Positions 26,660 through 34,778 of a stretch of 64,000 nucleotides of DNA are shown piece after piece (the stretch's first letter is position 1; each line of letters begins with the position of its first letter). Both the position numbers and the translations under genes were made by a program. Below the pieces are notes generated by a model, which was not told the DNA's origin, ran no database searches, and worked only from the letters and a program-made list of their open reading frames with translations. The DNA comes from an uncultured Kocuria sp. (GTDB lineage Bacteria; Actinomycetota; Actinomycetes; Actinomycetales; Micrococcaceae): contig NZ_CANMRA010000019.1 in assembly GCF_947500125.1 (NCBI RefSeq), positions 1 to 64,000 on the forward strand. Reading direction: 5' to 3'.

Positions 26660-26938
26660 GTGAAGTACCTGGTCCACATGGACATCCACCTCCCCACCGA
26701 CATGCCCGCCGAGGAGGCCGCGGAGCTCAAGGCCACCGAGAAGGCCTACTCCCAGGAGCTGCAGCGCTCCGGGAAGTGGCCGGAGATCTGGCGCGTGGTC
26801 GGCGAGTACGCGAACTACTCGGTCTTCGACGTCGGGTCCCACGACGAGCTGCACGACGTCCTGCAGAACCTGCCGCTGTTCCCCTACATGGACATCACCG
26901 TGGTGCCCCTGGCCAAGCACCCCTCCGACGTGAAGTAG
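26660..26938 (+). CDS. catC: Muconolactone delta-isomerase
   Basis: A 92-residue enzyme of full family length that isomerises muconolactone to 3-oxoadipate enol-lactone. It starts MKYLVHMDIHLP, the conserved CatC N-terminus, and contains KWPEIWRVVGEYANYSVFDV and FPYMDITVVPLAKHPS. The start is GTG with GGAAGGA upstream. It forms catR-catB-catC with the two preceding genes; the enol-lactone hydrolase for the next step is not in the window. Confidence 0.95.
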   Translation: MKYLVHMDIHLPTDMPAEEAAELKATEKAYSQELQRSGKWPEIWRVVGEYANYSVFDVGSHDELHDVLQNLPLFPYMDITVVPLAKHPSDVK

Positions 26939-26964
26939 GACGGACCCGCAGCACCTGCCCGCCC

Positions 26965-27025
26965 CGCGAGGTGGCGGACGACGGCGACCCGGTCACCGGC
27001 TGTCGCCGTCGTCCGCCACCTCGCG
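26965..27025. terminator. 24-bp-stem bidirectional terminator
   Basis: Arms 26965-26988 and 27002-27025 pair perfectly over 24 bp around a 13-base loop, between convergent catC and the LuxR-type regulator gene. Confidence 0.9.
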
Positions 27026-27040
27026 GTCGTCCAAGGGCGG

Positions 27041-29872
27041 TCATTCGGGCGAGCGGTAGCGGGCGGCGAGCTCGCTGCGGGAGCGGATCCCGAGCTTCCC
27101 GTAGATGCGGGTCAGGTGGTACTGGACGGTCTTCTCCGCCAGGAACAGGGCCCGCGCGGTCTCCTTGTTGGTGGCCCCGCCCGAGACCAGCTCGGCCACC
27201 GCCTGCTCCTGGGCGGTGAGCTGCACGGCGGTCCGGCCCACGGCGGCGAGCACCGGGTCGGAGGGGTCGGGCAGGTTCCCGACGTCGAGGCCGGTCGCCT
27301 TGAGCTCGCGGTCGCAGCGCTCCACGTAGGTGGCGGCGCCCAGCGAGTCGTAGAGGTCCCGCGCGGTCCGCAGCACGGTGGAGGCCAGGCGCCGCTTGCC
27401 CGCGCGGCGCATGCTCTGCCCGAAGGCGAAGCTGATCCGGGCGCGCAGGTACGGGCGGTTGAGCCCGCGCAGGTGCCCCAGGGCCGCCTCGAAGTGCTCC
27501 CGCGCGGTGTCCGGATCGCCCTGCGCGGCGAGGATCCGCCCCCGGGCCCACGCCGAGCGCGCCTCGTCGGAGGGGATCCGCCGCTCGCGGCGCACCCGCT
27601 CGAACGCGGTGAGGAAGACGTCCGCGTCCTCGAGCCGGTCGGTCATGACGAGGGCGTTGACATAGGTGTCCTGCCACGGCCAGAAGGAGACCCGCTCGTC
27701 GGTCCACGGATCGATGTCCGTGAGCGGCTCCAGCACCCCCAGGGCGCTCTCGTAGTCGGCGCGGGCCTCGTGGAAGCGGGCCCGCGCGAGGCTGGCCGGG
27801 ACCTGCATGGCCCGGTAGGTGCCCGGCTGCACGGCGGCCTGGGAGACGTAGTGGCGGGCCCGGTCCCAGTCCCCGCGCATCGACCACAGCTCCGCGGCGG
27901 TCCAGTACAGCAGCGGACGGATCAGCGGCATCTGGGAGGTCTCGAGGCGCACCGAGGCGCGGGAGACCGTGGCCGCCGCGGCGTCCCAGTCGCCCAGCAC
28001 CAGCTGGGTGCGGGCCAGCCACGCCTCCGCCCACAGGGAGATCCGCAGGGACCCGCCCCGGTACTCCGTGGGGGCGGCCGCCTGGAAGTTGACGAGCGCC
28101 GTCTCGACGTCGTCGGCGCGCAGGGCGAGCCAGCCGGAGCCCATCTGGACGCGCTGCTTCTGGGCGTTCTCCGCGGCGTGCTCGAAGGCCCGCTCGTAGG
28201 AGGACTCGGCGTCCCGCAGCCGGCCCTGGGCGAAGAGGCCCAGGCCGTAGATGGCCTCGGACTCGATGTGGGCGGGGGTGCCGGGATCGGTGAGGGACAT
28301 CGCGGTCTCCGCCCACCGGGTGATGACGGGGCCGTCCCAGGATGCCACGCCGTGCAGCACGAAGCGCTGGGCGATCTGCGCGGCGGCCGCGGGGTCCCGC
28401 TGCCGGTTGCTCGTGCGCCACGCCATCTCGAGCTGGGACTGCGCGCTGCGGTTCTGCCCCGACACCGTGGAGAGGTAGCCGAGCACCGACGAGCGCAGGG
28501 GGGAGGACGGCATGGCGTCCACGGCGGCCGCCCACATGCCGGCCTGGGCGATGTTGCCCGAGCCGACCAGGGCGTCCACGGCCCGGAGGAGACGGTCGTT
28601 GCGGGCGCGCGCGTCCGCGGAGAGCCGGGACGCCGAGAACAGCGCCGTGGCGACCTCCTGCCAGGCCCCCACCATCGCCTGCCGCCCGGCGAAGGCCTCG
28701 AGCTCCACGGCCAGCGGCTCGTCGGGCCCCGGGGTGGCGGAGACGCGGTGGCCGAGCTGCTCGCCCTCCTCGTGCACGGCGGCCGAGGACCGCCGGTGCA
28801 GCTCGATCCGCCGGCTGGGCACGATCAGCCCGTAGACGGCCTCCGCGGCGCCCGGCTCGAAGAACTGCACGACCGAGCGGGCCTGGTCCACGGACAGGTC
28901 CAGCAGCCCGGCGCGGTGGCCCTCGTCGAGGGCCTCCATCAGGGCGTCCACCCCGCTCACGTGGGCCACCTCGGCCAGGCCCGCGCTGCGCCCCAGCACG
29001 GAGACGGCCTCGGCCGTGCGGACCAGGTCGGGGGAGGCCCCGTCGAGGACGCTGTGCACACGTGCGCGCACCCGGGAGCTCGCCGGGAGGTCCGCGAACC
29101 AGGAGTGCCAGGTGTCCTCGGGCAGCTCGCGCAGCAGCTCGAGGACCTGCTGGGGCAGCCCGCCGGTGTGCCGGACGAGCCGGTGCGCGGCGGTCGCGCT
29201 GAGGTCCAGGCCGAAGTACCGGCGGGCCGCGGTCCGGACCTCCTCCGCCCCGAACGGCTCGAGGGGAATGCGCTGCACCTGGTGGCCGGTGAGGAAGTCG
29301 AGCACTCCGGCCGGGACGTGCCAGGCCTGCGCGGGGTCGAGGGTCAGGACGAACATGACCCGCTTGCCGTGCAGCCGGCGCATCACGAACACCAGGATCC
29401 GCAGGGTCTGCTCGTCCAGCCGGTGGGCGTCGTCGACGGTGACCACCACGCTCCCGCGGGTCTGCAGGCTCTCGAGGTGGGTGCTCAGGGTCGCGGCGTA
29501 GTTGACCGCCTGGGCGGGGCTCAGCTCCGCGACCGGGGCCGAGGGCAGCGCGGGCGCGCCGTCGAAGCCCCTGGACGAGCGCAGCGGCGTGGCGAGCATG
29601 AGCTGGCTGTACCCGGCGAGGGCGAGCTGGGACTCCCACTCGTCGCCGGTGGCGCTGAGCACCCGGACGCCTCGGGCGGTGGAGCGGCAGTGCTCCAGGA
29701 ACAGCTCGAGCAGGGCGGTCTTGCCCGCGCCCAGCGGGCCGTCGAGCACCACGGTGCGGACGTGGCCCCTGCGCACGGTCCGCAGGACCTCGACGAGCTC
29801 CTCGAGCGCGCCGGCCCGCCCGACCAGCGGGAACTCCTCCCCGGGGTCTCCGTGGTGCAGGCCCGCCGTCAT
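27041..29872 (-). CDS. Large LuxR-type ATP-binding regulator (BenR-like candidate)
   Basis: A 943-residue LAL/MalT-type regulator. An N-terminal AAA/STAND ATPase carries Walker A GPLGAGKTALL near residue 45 and Walker B VVVTVDDAHRL near 147. A long TPR-like helical middle follows. The C-terminal LuxR helix-turn-helix (about 878-940) contains LTAQEQAVAELVSGGATNKETA and VQYHLTRIYGKLGIRSR. In Corynebacterium and relatives a LuxR-type activator BenR lies beside benABCD, and this gene directly follows benD on the same strand, so it is a good BenR candidate; effector unproven. TAGACT lies seven bases upstream of the ATG (29880-29885, minus strand), so it can be transcribed separately as a leaderless mRNA. 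Confidence 0.8.
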   Translation of the reverse strand: MTAGLHHGDPGEEFPLVGRAGALEELVEVLRTVRRGHVRTVVLDGPLGAGKTALLELFLEHCRSTARGVRVLSATGDEWESQLALAGYSQLMLATPLRSSRGFDGAPALPSAPVAELSPAQAVNYAATLSTHLESLQTRGSVVVTVDDAHRLDEQTLRILVFVMRRLHGKRVMFVLTLDPAQAWHVPAGVLDFLTGHQVQRIPLEPFGAEEVRTAARRYFGLDLSATAAHRLVRHTGGLPQQVLELLRELPEDTWHSWFADLPASSRVRARVHSVLDGASPDLVRTAEAVSVLGRSAGLAEVAHVSGVDALMEALDEGHRAGLLDLSVDQARSVVQFFEPGAAEAVYGLIVPSRRIELHRRSSAAVHEEGEQLGHRVSATPGPDEPLAVELEAFAGRQAMVGAWQEVATALFSASRLSADARARNDRLLRAVDALVGSGNIAQAGMWAAAVDAMPSSPLRSSVLGYLSTVSGQNRSAQSQLEMAWRTSNRQRDPAAAAQIAQRFVLHGVASWDGPVITRWAETAMSLTDPGTPAHIESEAIYGLGLFAQGRLRDAESSYERAFEHAAENAQKQRVQMGSGWLALRADDVETALVNFQAAAPTEYRGGSLRISLWAEAWLARTQLVLGDWDAAAATVSRASVRLETSQMPLIRPLLYWTAAELWSMRGDWDRARHYVSQAAVQPGTYRAMQVPASLARARFHEARADYESALGVLEPLTDIDPWTDERVSFWPWQDTYVNALVMTDRLEDADVFLTAFERVRRERRIPSDEARSAWARGRILAAQGDPDTAREHFEAALGHLRGLNRPYLRARISFAFGQSMRRAGKRRLASTVLRTARDLYDSLGAATYVERCDRELKATGLDVGNLPDPSDPVLAAVGRTAVQLTAQEQAVAELVSGGATNKETARALFLAEKTVQYHLTRIYGKLGIRSRSELAARYRSPE

Positions 29873-29879
29873 GGCCGCG

Positions 29880-29885
29880 AGTCTA
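29880..29885 (-). promoter_or_regulatory. -10 box of a leaderless promoter (BenR-like gene)
   Basis: Read on the minus strand, TAGACT is followed by seven bases and the ATG at 29872, inside the 61-bp gap after benD. Confidence 0.5.
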
Positions 29886-29933
29886 CCCCTGGAGGGGGCA
29901 CGGCCACGCCGGCGGGCGTCCCCCCGGGGCTGC

Positions 29934-30761
29934 TCAGCCGAGGTCCCCGCCGGCGACCGGCAGGACGCTGCCGGTGACGTAGGAGGCCTCGTCGGAGGCG
30001 AGGAACACGATGGGCGCGGCCTGCTCGTCGAGGGTGCCGTAGCGCTTCACGAACGAGGAGTCCACGGTCTGGTCCACGATCACCTGGTACCAGGCCTTCT
30101 CCGTGGCGCTCTCGGCCTCGGGCCCGCGCCTGACCCTGCGGGGCGGGGCCTCCGTGCCGCCGGGGGCGGTGGCGACCACGCGGATCCCGCGGCCGGCGAC
30201 CTCCATGGCCAGGGACTGGGTCAGGGCGTTGACCCCGCCCTTCGCCGCGGCGTAGGGCACGCGGTGCAGGCCGCGGGTGGCCACCGAGGAGACGTTGACG
30301 ATCGTGCCCGAGCCCTGCTCGAGCATGGCCGGGAGCACGGCGCGGCAGGTCCACAGGGTCGGGAAGAGCGAGCGGCGGATCTCCTTCTCGATCTTCTCCT
30401 CGTCGTACTCCTCGTAGGGGCGGGCCCAGATGGTGCCGCCCACGTTGTTGACGAGCACGTCCACCCGCCCGTGGGCCGCGAGCGCGGCCTCGACGGCCTG
30501 CTGGGCCCCGGCCCAGGTCTCGAGGTCGGCGGTCACGGACGTGGCGGAACCGCCCGAGCCCGAGGCCTCGGCGGCCTCGGTGATGCCCCGGGCGACCTCG
30601 TGCACCAGCTCGGAGCGGTCCACGAGGACGACGGCGCCGCCCTCGGCGCCGATCCGCTCGGCCACCTTCTGCCCGATGCCCTGCGCGGACCCGGTCACGA
30701 CCGCCACCTGGCCGGCGAAGCGGCCGGGGGTCACGAACTGTCCCGCGTACGGTGCGCCCAT
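29934..30761 (-). CDS. benD: Benzoate cis-diol dehydrogenase
   Basis: A 275-residue short-chain dehydrogenase that oxidises 1,6-dihydroxycyclohexa-2,4-diene-1-carboxylate with NAD+, releasing catechol and CO2. Motifs are TGSAQGIG (nucleotide loop), NNVGG, the catalytic serine in NVSSVATRG, YAAAKGG (Tyr/Lys) and the C-terminal GSVLPVAGGDLG. NNVGGTIWA is characteristic of BenD/XylL. The start overlaps the benC stop (TGATG), so translation is coupled. Confidence 0.92.
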   Translation of the reverse strand: MGAPYAGQFVTPGRFAGQVAVVTGSAQGIGQKVAERIGAEGGAVVLVDRSELVHEVARGITEAAEASGSGGSATSVTADLETWAGAQQAVEAALAAHGRVDVLVNNVGGTIWARPYEEYDEEKIEKEIRRSLFPTLWTCRAVLPAMLEQGSGTIVNVSSVATRGLHRVPYAAAKGGVNALTQSLAMEVAGRGIRVVATAPGGTEAPPRRVRRGPEAESATEKAWYQVIVDQTVDSSFVKRYGTLDEQAAPIVFLASDEASYVTGSVLPVAGGDLG

Positions 30762-32335
30762 CAGCGACCGGCCTCCTTGGCGTCGATCGCCGTGGACATG
30801 GTCTGCTTGGCGTCGCGGGCGTGGATCATGATGACCTCGCGGGCCCGCTCCTTGTCGCCGCGCTCGAACGCCTCGACGACGTCGAGGTGGTCCTGGGCGA
30901 CCCGGGCGAAGATCTCGGTGCCCTGCTCGAAGGTCGCGGCCATCTGCTCGCGCACGTCGAGCCGGCGGTAGGACTCCAGCAGCGTGGGGTTGTCGCAGAC
31001 CATGAAGAGGTACTCGTGGAACTCCTCATTGGTGCGCACGTACTCCTCGGGGTCCTGGACGGTGCCGGCGCCCACGGAGCGCGTGGTGGCCTCCGCGAGA
31101 CGCCGGAACTGCTCCAGCTGCTCCTCGGTCAGCCGGCCCATCATGAGCTCGGTGACGGCGAGCTCGAGGCCCATGCGGGCGTCGAGGTGGGCGAAGCTGT
31201 CCTCCTTGCGGAACTCCAGCCGCCCGGTCTCCATCGAGGAGAGCGCCTCGGAGCGGGTCATGGTGTCGCCCTCGGCAGCGATCTGCTCGGGGGAGGGCGG
31301 CGCGCCGGTCTCGGCGTCGCCGCCGGTGGTCTCCTTCGGCGCGAAGCGCTCGAAGTAGAAGTTCGCGGGCTCGATCCCCTCGCTGTCCAGCCACTTGGAG
31401 ACGGCGTTGACCATGGGCGGCGGGCCGCACAGGTAGACGTCGACGTCGCCGTCGTTGAGGTGGGACGGCTCGATGATCTGGGTGACGTAGCCGGTGTGCG
31501 GGGCGGAGGTGCCCTCCTCGGAGGCGATGTAGTCCCAGGTGAAGTCCGGCAGCTTGGCCTCGTACGCACGGATCCAGTCCAGGCCCACGATGTCGGCCTC
31601 GCGGGTCACCCCGTAGATCAGGTGCACCGGGGTGCTGGGCGGGTTCTCGGAGAGCTTCTCCAGGATCGACAGGAGCGGGGCCAGGCCGGTGCCCCCGGCG
31701 AGCAGCAGCAGCGGGCGCTTGGGCTCGCGCAGGAAGAACGAGCCGTAGGGGCCGCTGAACTCGATGGTGTCCCCGACCTGGGCACGGTCGCGCAGGTACT
31801 CGGACATCGCCCCCTGCGGGGTGATGCGCACCATGAAGGCCGCGCCCTCGACCTCGGGGCCGCTGCTGAAGGAGTAGGAGCGCTCGGCGTCGGTGCCGGG
31901 CACCTTGATGTTGACGTACTGGCCGGGCAGGAACGCGAGGTCCTCCCGCTTCTCGACGTCGAGGGTGAAGGAGATCGTGGTCTCGGAGTGCTTGTCCAGC
32001 TCCTGGAGCGTGGAGCTGAACGTGGCCGCGGAGGTCTTCGCGGACTCGGCGGTCGCCGGGATCTGGATGGCCATGTCGGACTCGGGGACGGCCTGGCAGG
32101 TGAGCAGGTAGCCCTTCTCGAGCTCGTCCTCGGTCATGGCGTCGTCGATGAAGTCCCCGGGGTCGAAGGTGCCGGAGTCGCAGAAGGCCTTGCAGGTGCC
32201 GCAGGCGCCGTCGCGGCAGTCCGCGGGAATGTTGATGCGCGCCTTGTAGGCGGCGTCCAGGACGGTCTCGTAGTCGCCGACCTTGACGACCTTCGTGACG
32301 CCGTCCTCGAAGCTGAGGGCTACCTGGTGGCCCAT
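30761..32335 (-). CDS. benC: Benzoate 1,2-dioxygenase reductase with C-terminal FCD-like domain
   Basis: A 524-residue electron-transfer subunit; classic proteobacterial BenC is near 340. Residues 1-95 are a plant-type 2Fe-2S ferredoxin (Cys40, 45, 48, 80). Residues 105-205 bind FAD (RSYSFSS) and 205-330 bind NADH (LLLLAGGTGLAP; YLCGPPPMV). After an acidic linker, residues about 360-520 are all-helical. They read like the FCD effector domain of GntR/FadR regulators: ELAVTELMMGRLTEEQLEQF, then N436-x3-H440 in TNEEFHEYL, H483 in DHLDVVEAFERGD and H505 in MIHARDAK. In FCD proteins an Asp and three His bind a metal near the ligand; here Asp is replaced by Asn. No winged helix is present, so this part should sense or stabilise and not bind DNA. 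The frame is continuous with no frameshift. Confidence 0.9.
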   Translation of the reverse strand: MGHQVALSFEDGVTKVVKVGDYETVLDAAYKARINIPADCRDGACGTCKAFCDSGTFDPGDFIDDAMTEDELEKGYLLTCQAVPESDMAIQIPATAESAKTSAATFSSTLQELDKHSETTISFTLDVEKREDLAFLPGQYVNIKVPGTDAERSYSFSSGPEVEGAAFMVRITPQGAMSEYLRDRAQVGDTIEFSGPYGSFFLREPKRPLLLLAGGTGLAPLLSILEKLSENPPSTPVHLIYGVTREADIVGLDWIRAYEAKLPDFTWDYIASEEGTSAPHTGYVTQIIEPSHLNDGDVDVYLCGPPPMVNAVSKWLDSEGIEPANFYFERFAPKETTGGDAETGAPPSPEQIAAEGDTMTRSEALSSMETGRLEFRKEDSFAHLDARMGLELAVTELMMGRLTEEQLEQFRRLAEATTRSVGAGTVQDPEEYVRTNEEFHEYLFMVCDNPTLLESYRRLDVREQMAATFEQGTEIFARVAQDHLDVVEAFERGDKERAREVIMIHARDAKQTMSTAIDAKEAGR

Positions 32336-32353
32336 GATTTCCTCCTGGGTGGG

Positions 32354-32447
32354 GGGCCGCGTCCGCGCGGCCCGGAAAAGTCTGTGGGGTGCTCGGTGAG
32401 CACAGGGTGCCGACGATCCGCCGCGACCGGCCCCGGGCGGGGGCCGG
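32354..32447 (-). other. Hairpins in the benB-benC gap
   Basis: The 124-bp gap holds two GC-rich hairpins: GGGCCGCG with CGCGGCCC (32354-32361 and 32366-32373) and CCGGCCCC with GGGGCCGG (32427-32434 and 32440-32447). They may cause partial termination or mRNA processing between oxygenase and reductase genes. Confidence 0.45.
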
Positions 32448-32459
32448 CCGCGGCAGGCG

Positions 32460-32996
32460 TCAGATCATGTAGACGTCCACCACGTGGTGGATGTAGTCGT
32501 TCTTCAGGACGACCTTCTTCTTCAGGATGACCGGCTTCTCGCCCGAGAGGTCGATCGTGTAGAAGCTGGTGCCGAAGTACGTGTCCGTGGTGTTGTAGCG
32601 GAAGTACAGCGTGAACCAGTTGAAGCGGACCTGCACCTGGTCGCCGTCGTGGGCGAGGATCTCCACGTCGGTGATGTTGTGCCCGGTGCGGGGGTCCGGC
32701 AGGGACGTGGCGGAGGAGCGGTCCGTCTTGATGCGGAACACGCGGTCCTCGATGCCGCCGCGGTTGTCGTAGTAGATCAGGGAGATCTCGTTCTGGGGGT
32801 CCTCGGTCAGCTGGTCGTCGTCCCCCCAGGACGGCATCCAGAACTCGGAGTCCGGGTGGTAGCACTCGAGCCACTCGTCGAACTGGCGGTCGTCCAGGAG
32901 GCGGGCCTCCTTGTAGAGGAAGGCGCGCACGGTCTCGAGCGTCGCGATCTCCTCGGCGGTCTTCAGCGCCGTCACGGGGTTCAGCAGGTTGGCCAT
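32460..32996 (-). CDS. benB: Benzoate 1,2-dioxygenase small (beta) subunit
   Basis: A 178-residue ring-hydroxylating dioxygenase beta subunit (SnoaL/NTF2-like fold). It is structural in the alpha3beta3 hexamer. RAFLYKEARLLDDRQFDEWLECY and YYDNRGGIEDRVFRIKTDRS are typical BenB/XylY stretches, and the protein ends KNDYIHHVVDVYMI. The ATG at 32996 is preferred to an upstream in-frame GTG (33008), since AAGAG is spaced about 11 bases from the former and abuts the latter. benA is 39 bp upstream. Confidence 0.93.
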   Translation of the reverse strand: MANLLNPVTALKTAEEIATLETVRAFLYKEARLLDDRQFDEWLECYHPDSEFWMPSWGDDDQLTEDPQNEISLIYYDNRGGIEDRVFRIKTDRSSATSLPDPRTGHNITDVEILAHDGDQVQVRFNWFTLYFRYNTTDTYFGTSFYTIDLSGEKPVILKKKVVLKNDYIHHVVDVYMI

Positions 32997-33035
32997 GGTG
33001 TTCTGCACTCTTTCTGTGGTTCGGGGGAGTCCGGG

Positions 33036-34418
33036 TCAGGCGGTCACGGGAGCGGACTGCGCGGCGGCGCGCTCCTCCGCGGCCAGCCCCTTGTCCATGA
33101 CGTCCTTCCAGAAGCCGTGCTGGACCGGGTACAGGCCCTCGTCCTCGGTGCGCACGCCGGAGGCGATGACCTTGGTCATGCCGAGGGCCTGGGCCTGCTC
33201 GTCGGGGCCCTGGATCTCGTGCGCGGCGCCGCGGGACATGTCGTTCCACGGGGCCGAGGTGGCCCAGTAGGTCTTGTTGCAGGAGCGGAACTCCTCGAGG
33301 TCGTCCGGGGTCGCCATGCCGGTCGCGTTGAAGAAGTCCTCGTACTGGCGGATGCGCTTCGAGCGGTTCTCCTGCGACTCGCCCTTGGGGGCGATGCAGT
33401 AGATGGTGACCTCGGTCTGGTCCGCGGAGATCGGCCGGAAGTGGCGGATCTGCGAGGAGAACTGGTCCATGATGTACACGTTCGGGTACAGGCAGAGATT
33501 GCGCGAGATGTTGATCATGAAGTTCGCCATCTCCTCGCCGTACTTGTCGACGAGCTCCTCGCGCCGGTCCCACAGCGGGCGGTCCTCCGGGTTGGTCCAC
33601 TCCTGCCACAGCAGCAGGTGGCCGTGCTCGTAGGAGTAGAACCCGCCCTTGACCTTGCCCCACTTGCCGGCGTCCATGGCCTTGGTCTTGTTGGCGGAGT
33701 CCCCGGCGGTGCGGCGGGCGGTGGTCGCGGCGTAGTTCCAGTGCACCGAGGTCACGTGGTAGCCGTCGGCGCCGTTCTCCGCCTGGACCTTCCAGTTGCC
33801 GTCGTAGGTGTAGGTCGAGGCGCCGCGCAGGACCTCGAGGCCCTCGGGGGACTGGTCCACGATCGAGTCGATCACCGTGGTGGCGTCGCCCAGGTGCTCC
33901 TCGAGGGGCAGCACGTCCGGGTTCAGGGAGCCGAACAGGAAGCCTCGGTAGGACTCGAAGCGGGCGACCTTGGTCAGGTCGTGCGAGCCCTCCTTGTTGA
34001 AGTTCTCCGGGTAGCCGCCGTTGCGGCCGTCCTTGACCTTGAGCAGCTCGCCGGAGTTCTTGAACGTCCAGCCGTGGAAGGGGCAGGTGAAGGTGGTGCG
34101 GTTGTCCGTCTTGCGCCGGCACAGCATCGCGCCGCGGTGGGAGCACGCGTTGACGATGCAGTTGAGCTTCTCGTCCTTGTCGCGGGTGATCACGACCGGG
34201 GTGCGGCCGATGTAGGTGGTGAAGTAGTCGCCCACGTTGGGGATCTGCGACTCGTGGGCCAGGTACACCCAGTTGCCCTCGAAGATGTACTTCATCTCCA
34301 GCTCGAAGATCTCCTCGTCGGTGAAGATCTCCCGCTTCGCCCGGATGACGCCGTTCTCGCGGTCGTCCACGACGGCGTCGGAGAGGACCTCGCGAACGTG
34401 GGTCAGGTTCTCGGTCAT
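33036..34418 (-). CDS. benA: Benzoate 1,2-dioxygenase large (alpha) subunit
   Basis: A 460-residue Rieske non-haem iron oxygenase that adds O2 to benzoate to give the 1,2-cis-diol. The Rieske ligands are in CSHRGAMLC and CPFHGWTF. The catalytic iron site has the bridging Asp and first His in [14 protein letters not shown]; the helix [19 protein letters not shown] follows. It is the first gene of benABCD, divergent from catA across a 360-bp regulatory region. The C-terminal ~20 residues ([10 protein letters not shown]) are variable. Confidence 0.95.
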   Translation of the reverse strand: MTENLTHVREVLSDAVVDDRENGVIRAKREIFTDEEIFELEMKYIFEGNWVYLAHESQIPNVGDYFTTYIGRTPVVITRDKDEKLNCIVNACSHRGAMLCRRKTDNRTTFTCPFHGWTFKNSGELLKVKDGRNGGYPENFNKEGSHDLTKVARFESYRGFLFGSLNPDVLPLEEHLGDATTVIDSIVDQSPEGLEVLRGASTYTYDGNWKVQAENGADGYHVTSVHWNYAATTARRTAGDSANKTKAMDAGKWGKVKGGFYSYEHGHLLLWQEWTNPEDRPLWDRREELVDKYGEEMANFMINISRNLCLYPNVYIMDQFSSQIRHFRPISADQTEVTIYCIAPKGESQENRSKRIRQYEDFFNATGMATPDDLEEFRSCNKTYWATSAPWNDMSRGAAHEIQGPDEQAQALGMTKVIASGVRTEDEGLYPVQHGFWKDVMDKGLAAEERAAAQSAPVTA

Positions 34419-34531
34419 GACGTGCTCCTTCTGATCGGGATGTCTGGGCGGGACGTCTGCTCGGGACGTGCGGGCCGGGGCCGCTGCTGCGACCGGCTCC
34501 TGCCGGACGGTACAGAGCCAGTCTGGTGTCC

Positions 34532-34547
34532 CGTGACTCCGATCACA
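34532..34547. promoter_or_regulatory. Candidate CRP/GlxR binding site
   Basis: CGTGA-CTCCGA-TCACA matches the cyclic-AMP receptor consensus TGTGA-N6-TCACA at nine of ten defined bases. GlxR, the actinobacterial CRP, is known to control aromatic catabolism genes in Corynebacterium; occupancy here is inference. Confidence 0.5.
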
Positions 34548-34590
34548 TCAGGCAAACCCCTAGGAGTAACCCAGGGTGGGTTTATTCCGC

Positions 34591-34606
34591 ATTATGTGCA
34601 CAAAAT
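34591..34606. promoter_or_regulatory. Palindrome ATT-N-TGTGCACA-N-AAT
   Basis: A 16-bp near-perfect dyad (ATTATGTGCACAAAAT) just upstream of the catA -35. It is a candidate operator for BenR-like, CatR-like or another regulator. Confidence 0.45.
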
Positions 34607-34621
34607 GGGTCCAATCGATAT

Positions 34622-34650
34622 TTGTCGCGTCCTGATCGCCCACCTAGGCT
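34622..34650 (+). promoter_or_regulatory. catA promoter
   Basis: TTGTCG (34622-34627), a 17-bp spacer and TAGGCT (34645-34650). The predicted transcript has a leader of about 120 bases before the catA start. Confidence 0.55.
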
Positions 34651-34778
34651 GAGGGGGACGTCGACGTGTCCGGTGTCACAACCGGAAGGCCTCGCGCTGG
34701 GGGCCTCGAGCTGCATCGGGAGCGACAGGCACGACGGGCGTCCCTGAATACCGTTCAACGAGGAATGTGGAGAACACC

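Larger units (their letters stand above)
34419..34778. other. Divergent regulatory region between benA and catA
   Basis: A gene-free 360-bp region, the most A+T-rich around. It holds a CRP/GlxR-like site (34532-34547), a palindrome (34591-34606), a catA promoter (34622-34650) and, near 34554-34583, an imperfect AAACCC/GGGTTT dyad. The benA promoter should lie between 34440 and 34560 on the minus strand; I cannot call its hexamers with confidence. Confidence 0.5.

Noticed and set aside
30761-32335. benC as two genes (reductase plus a broken GntR regulator) joined by a sequencing frameshift
   Set aside because: The frame is continuous, the linker is of normal composition, no winged helix remnant is present, and the downstream benD is coupled to the fused stop codon.
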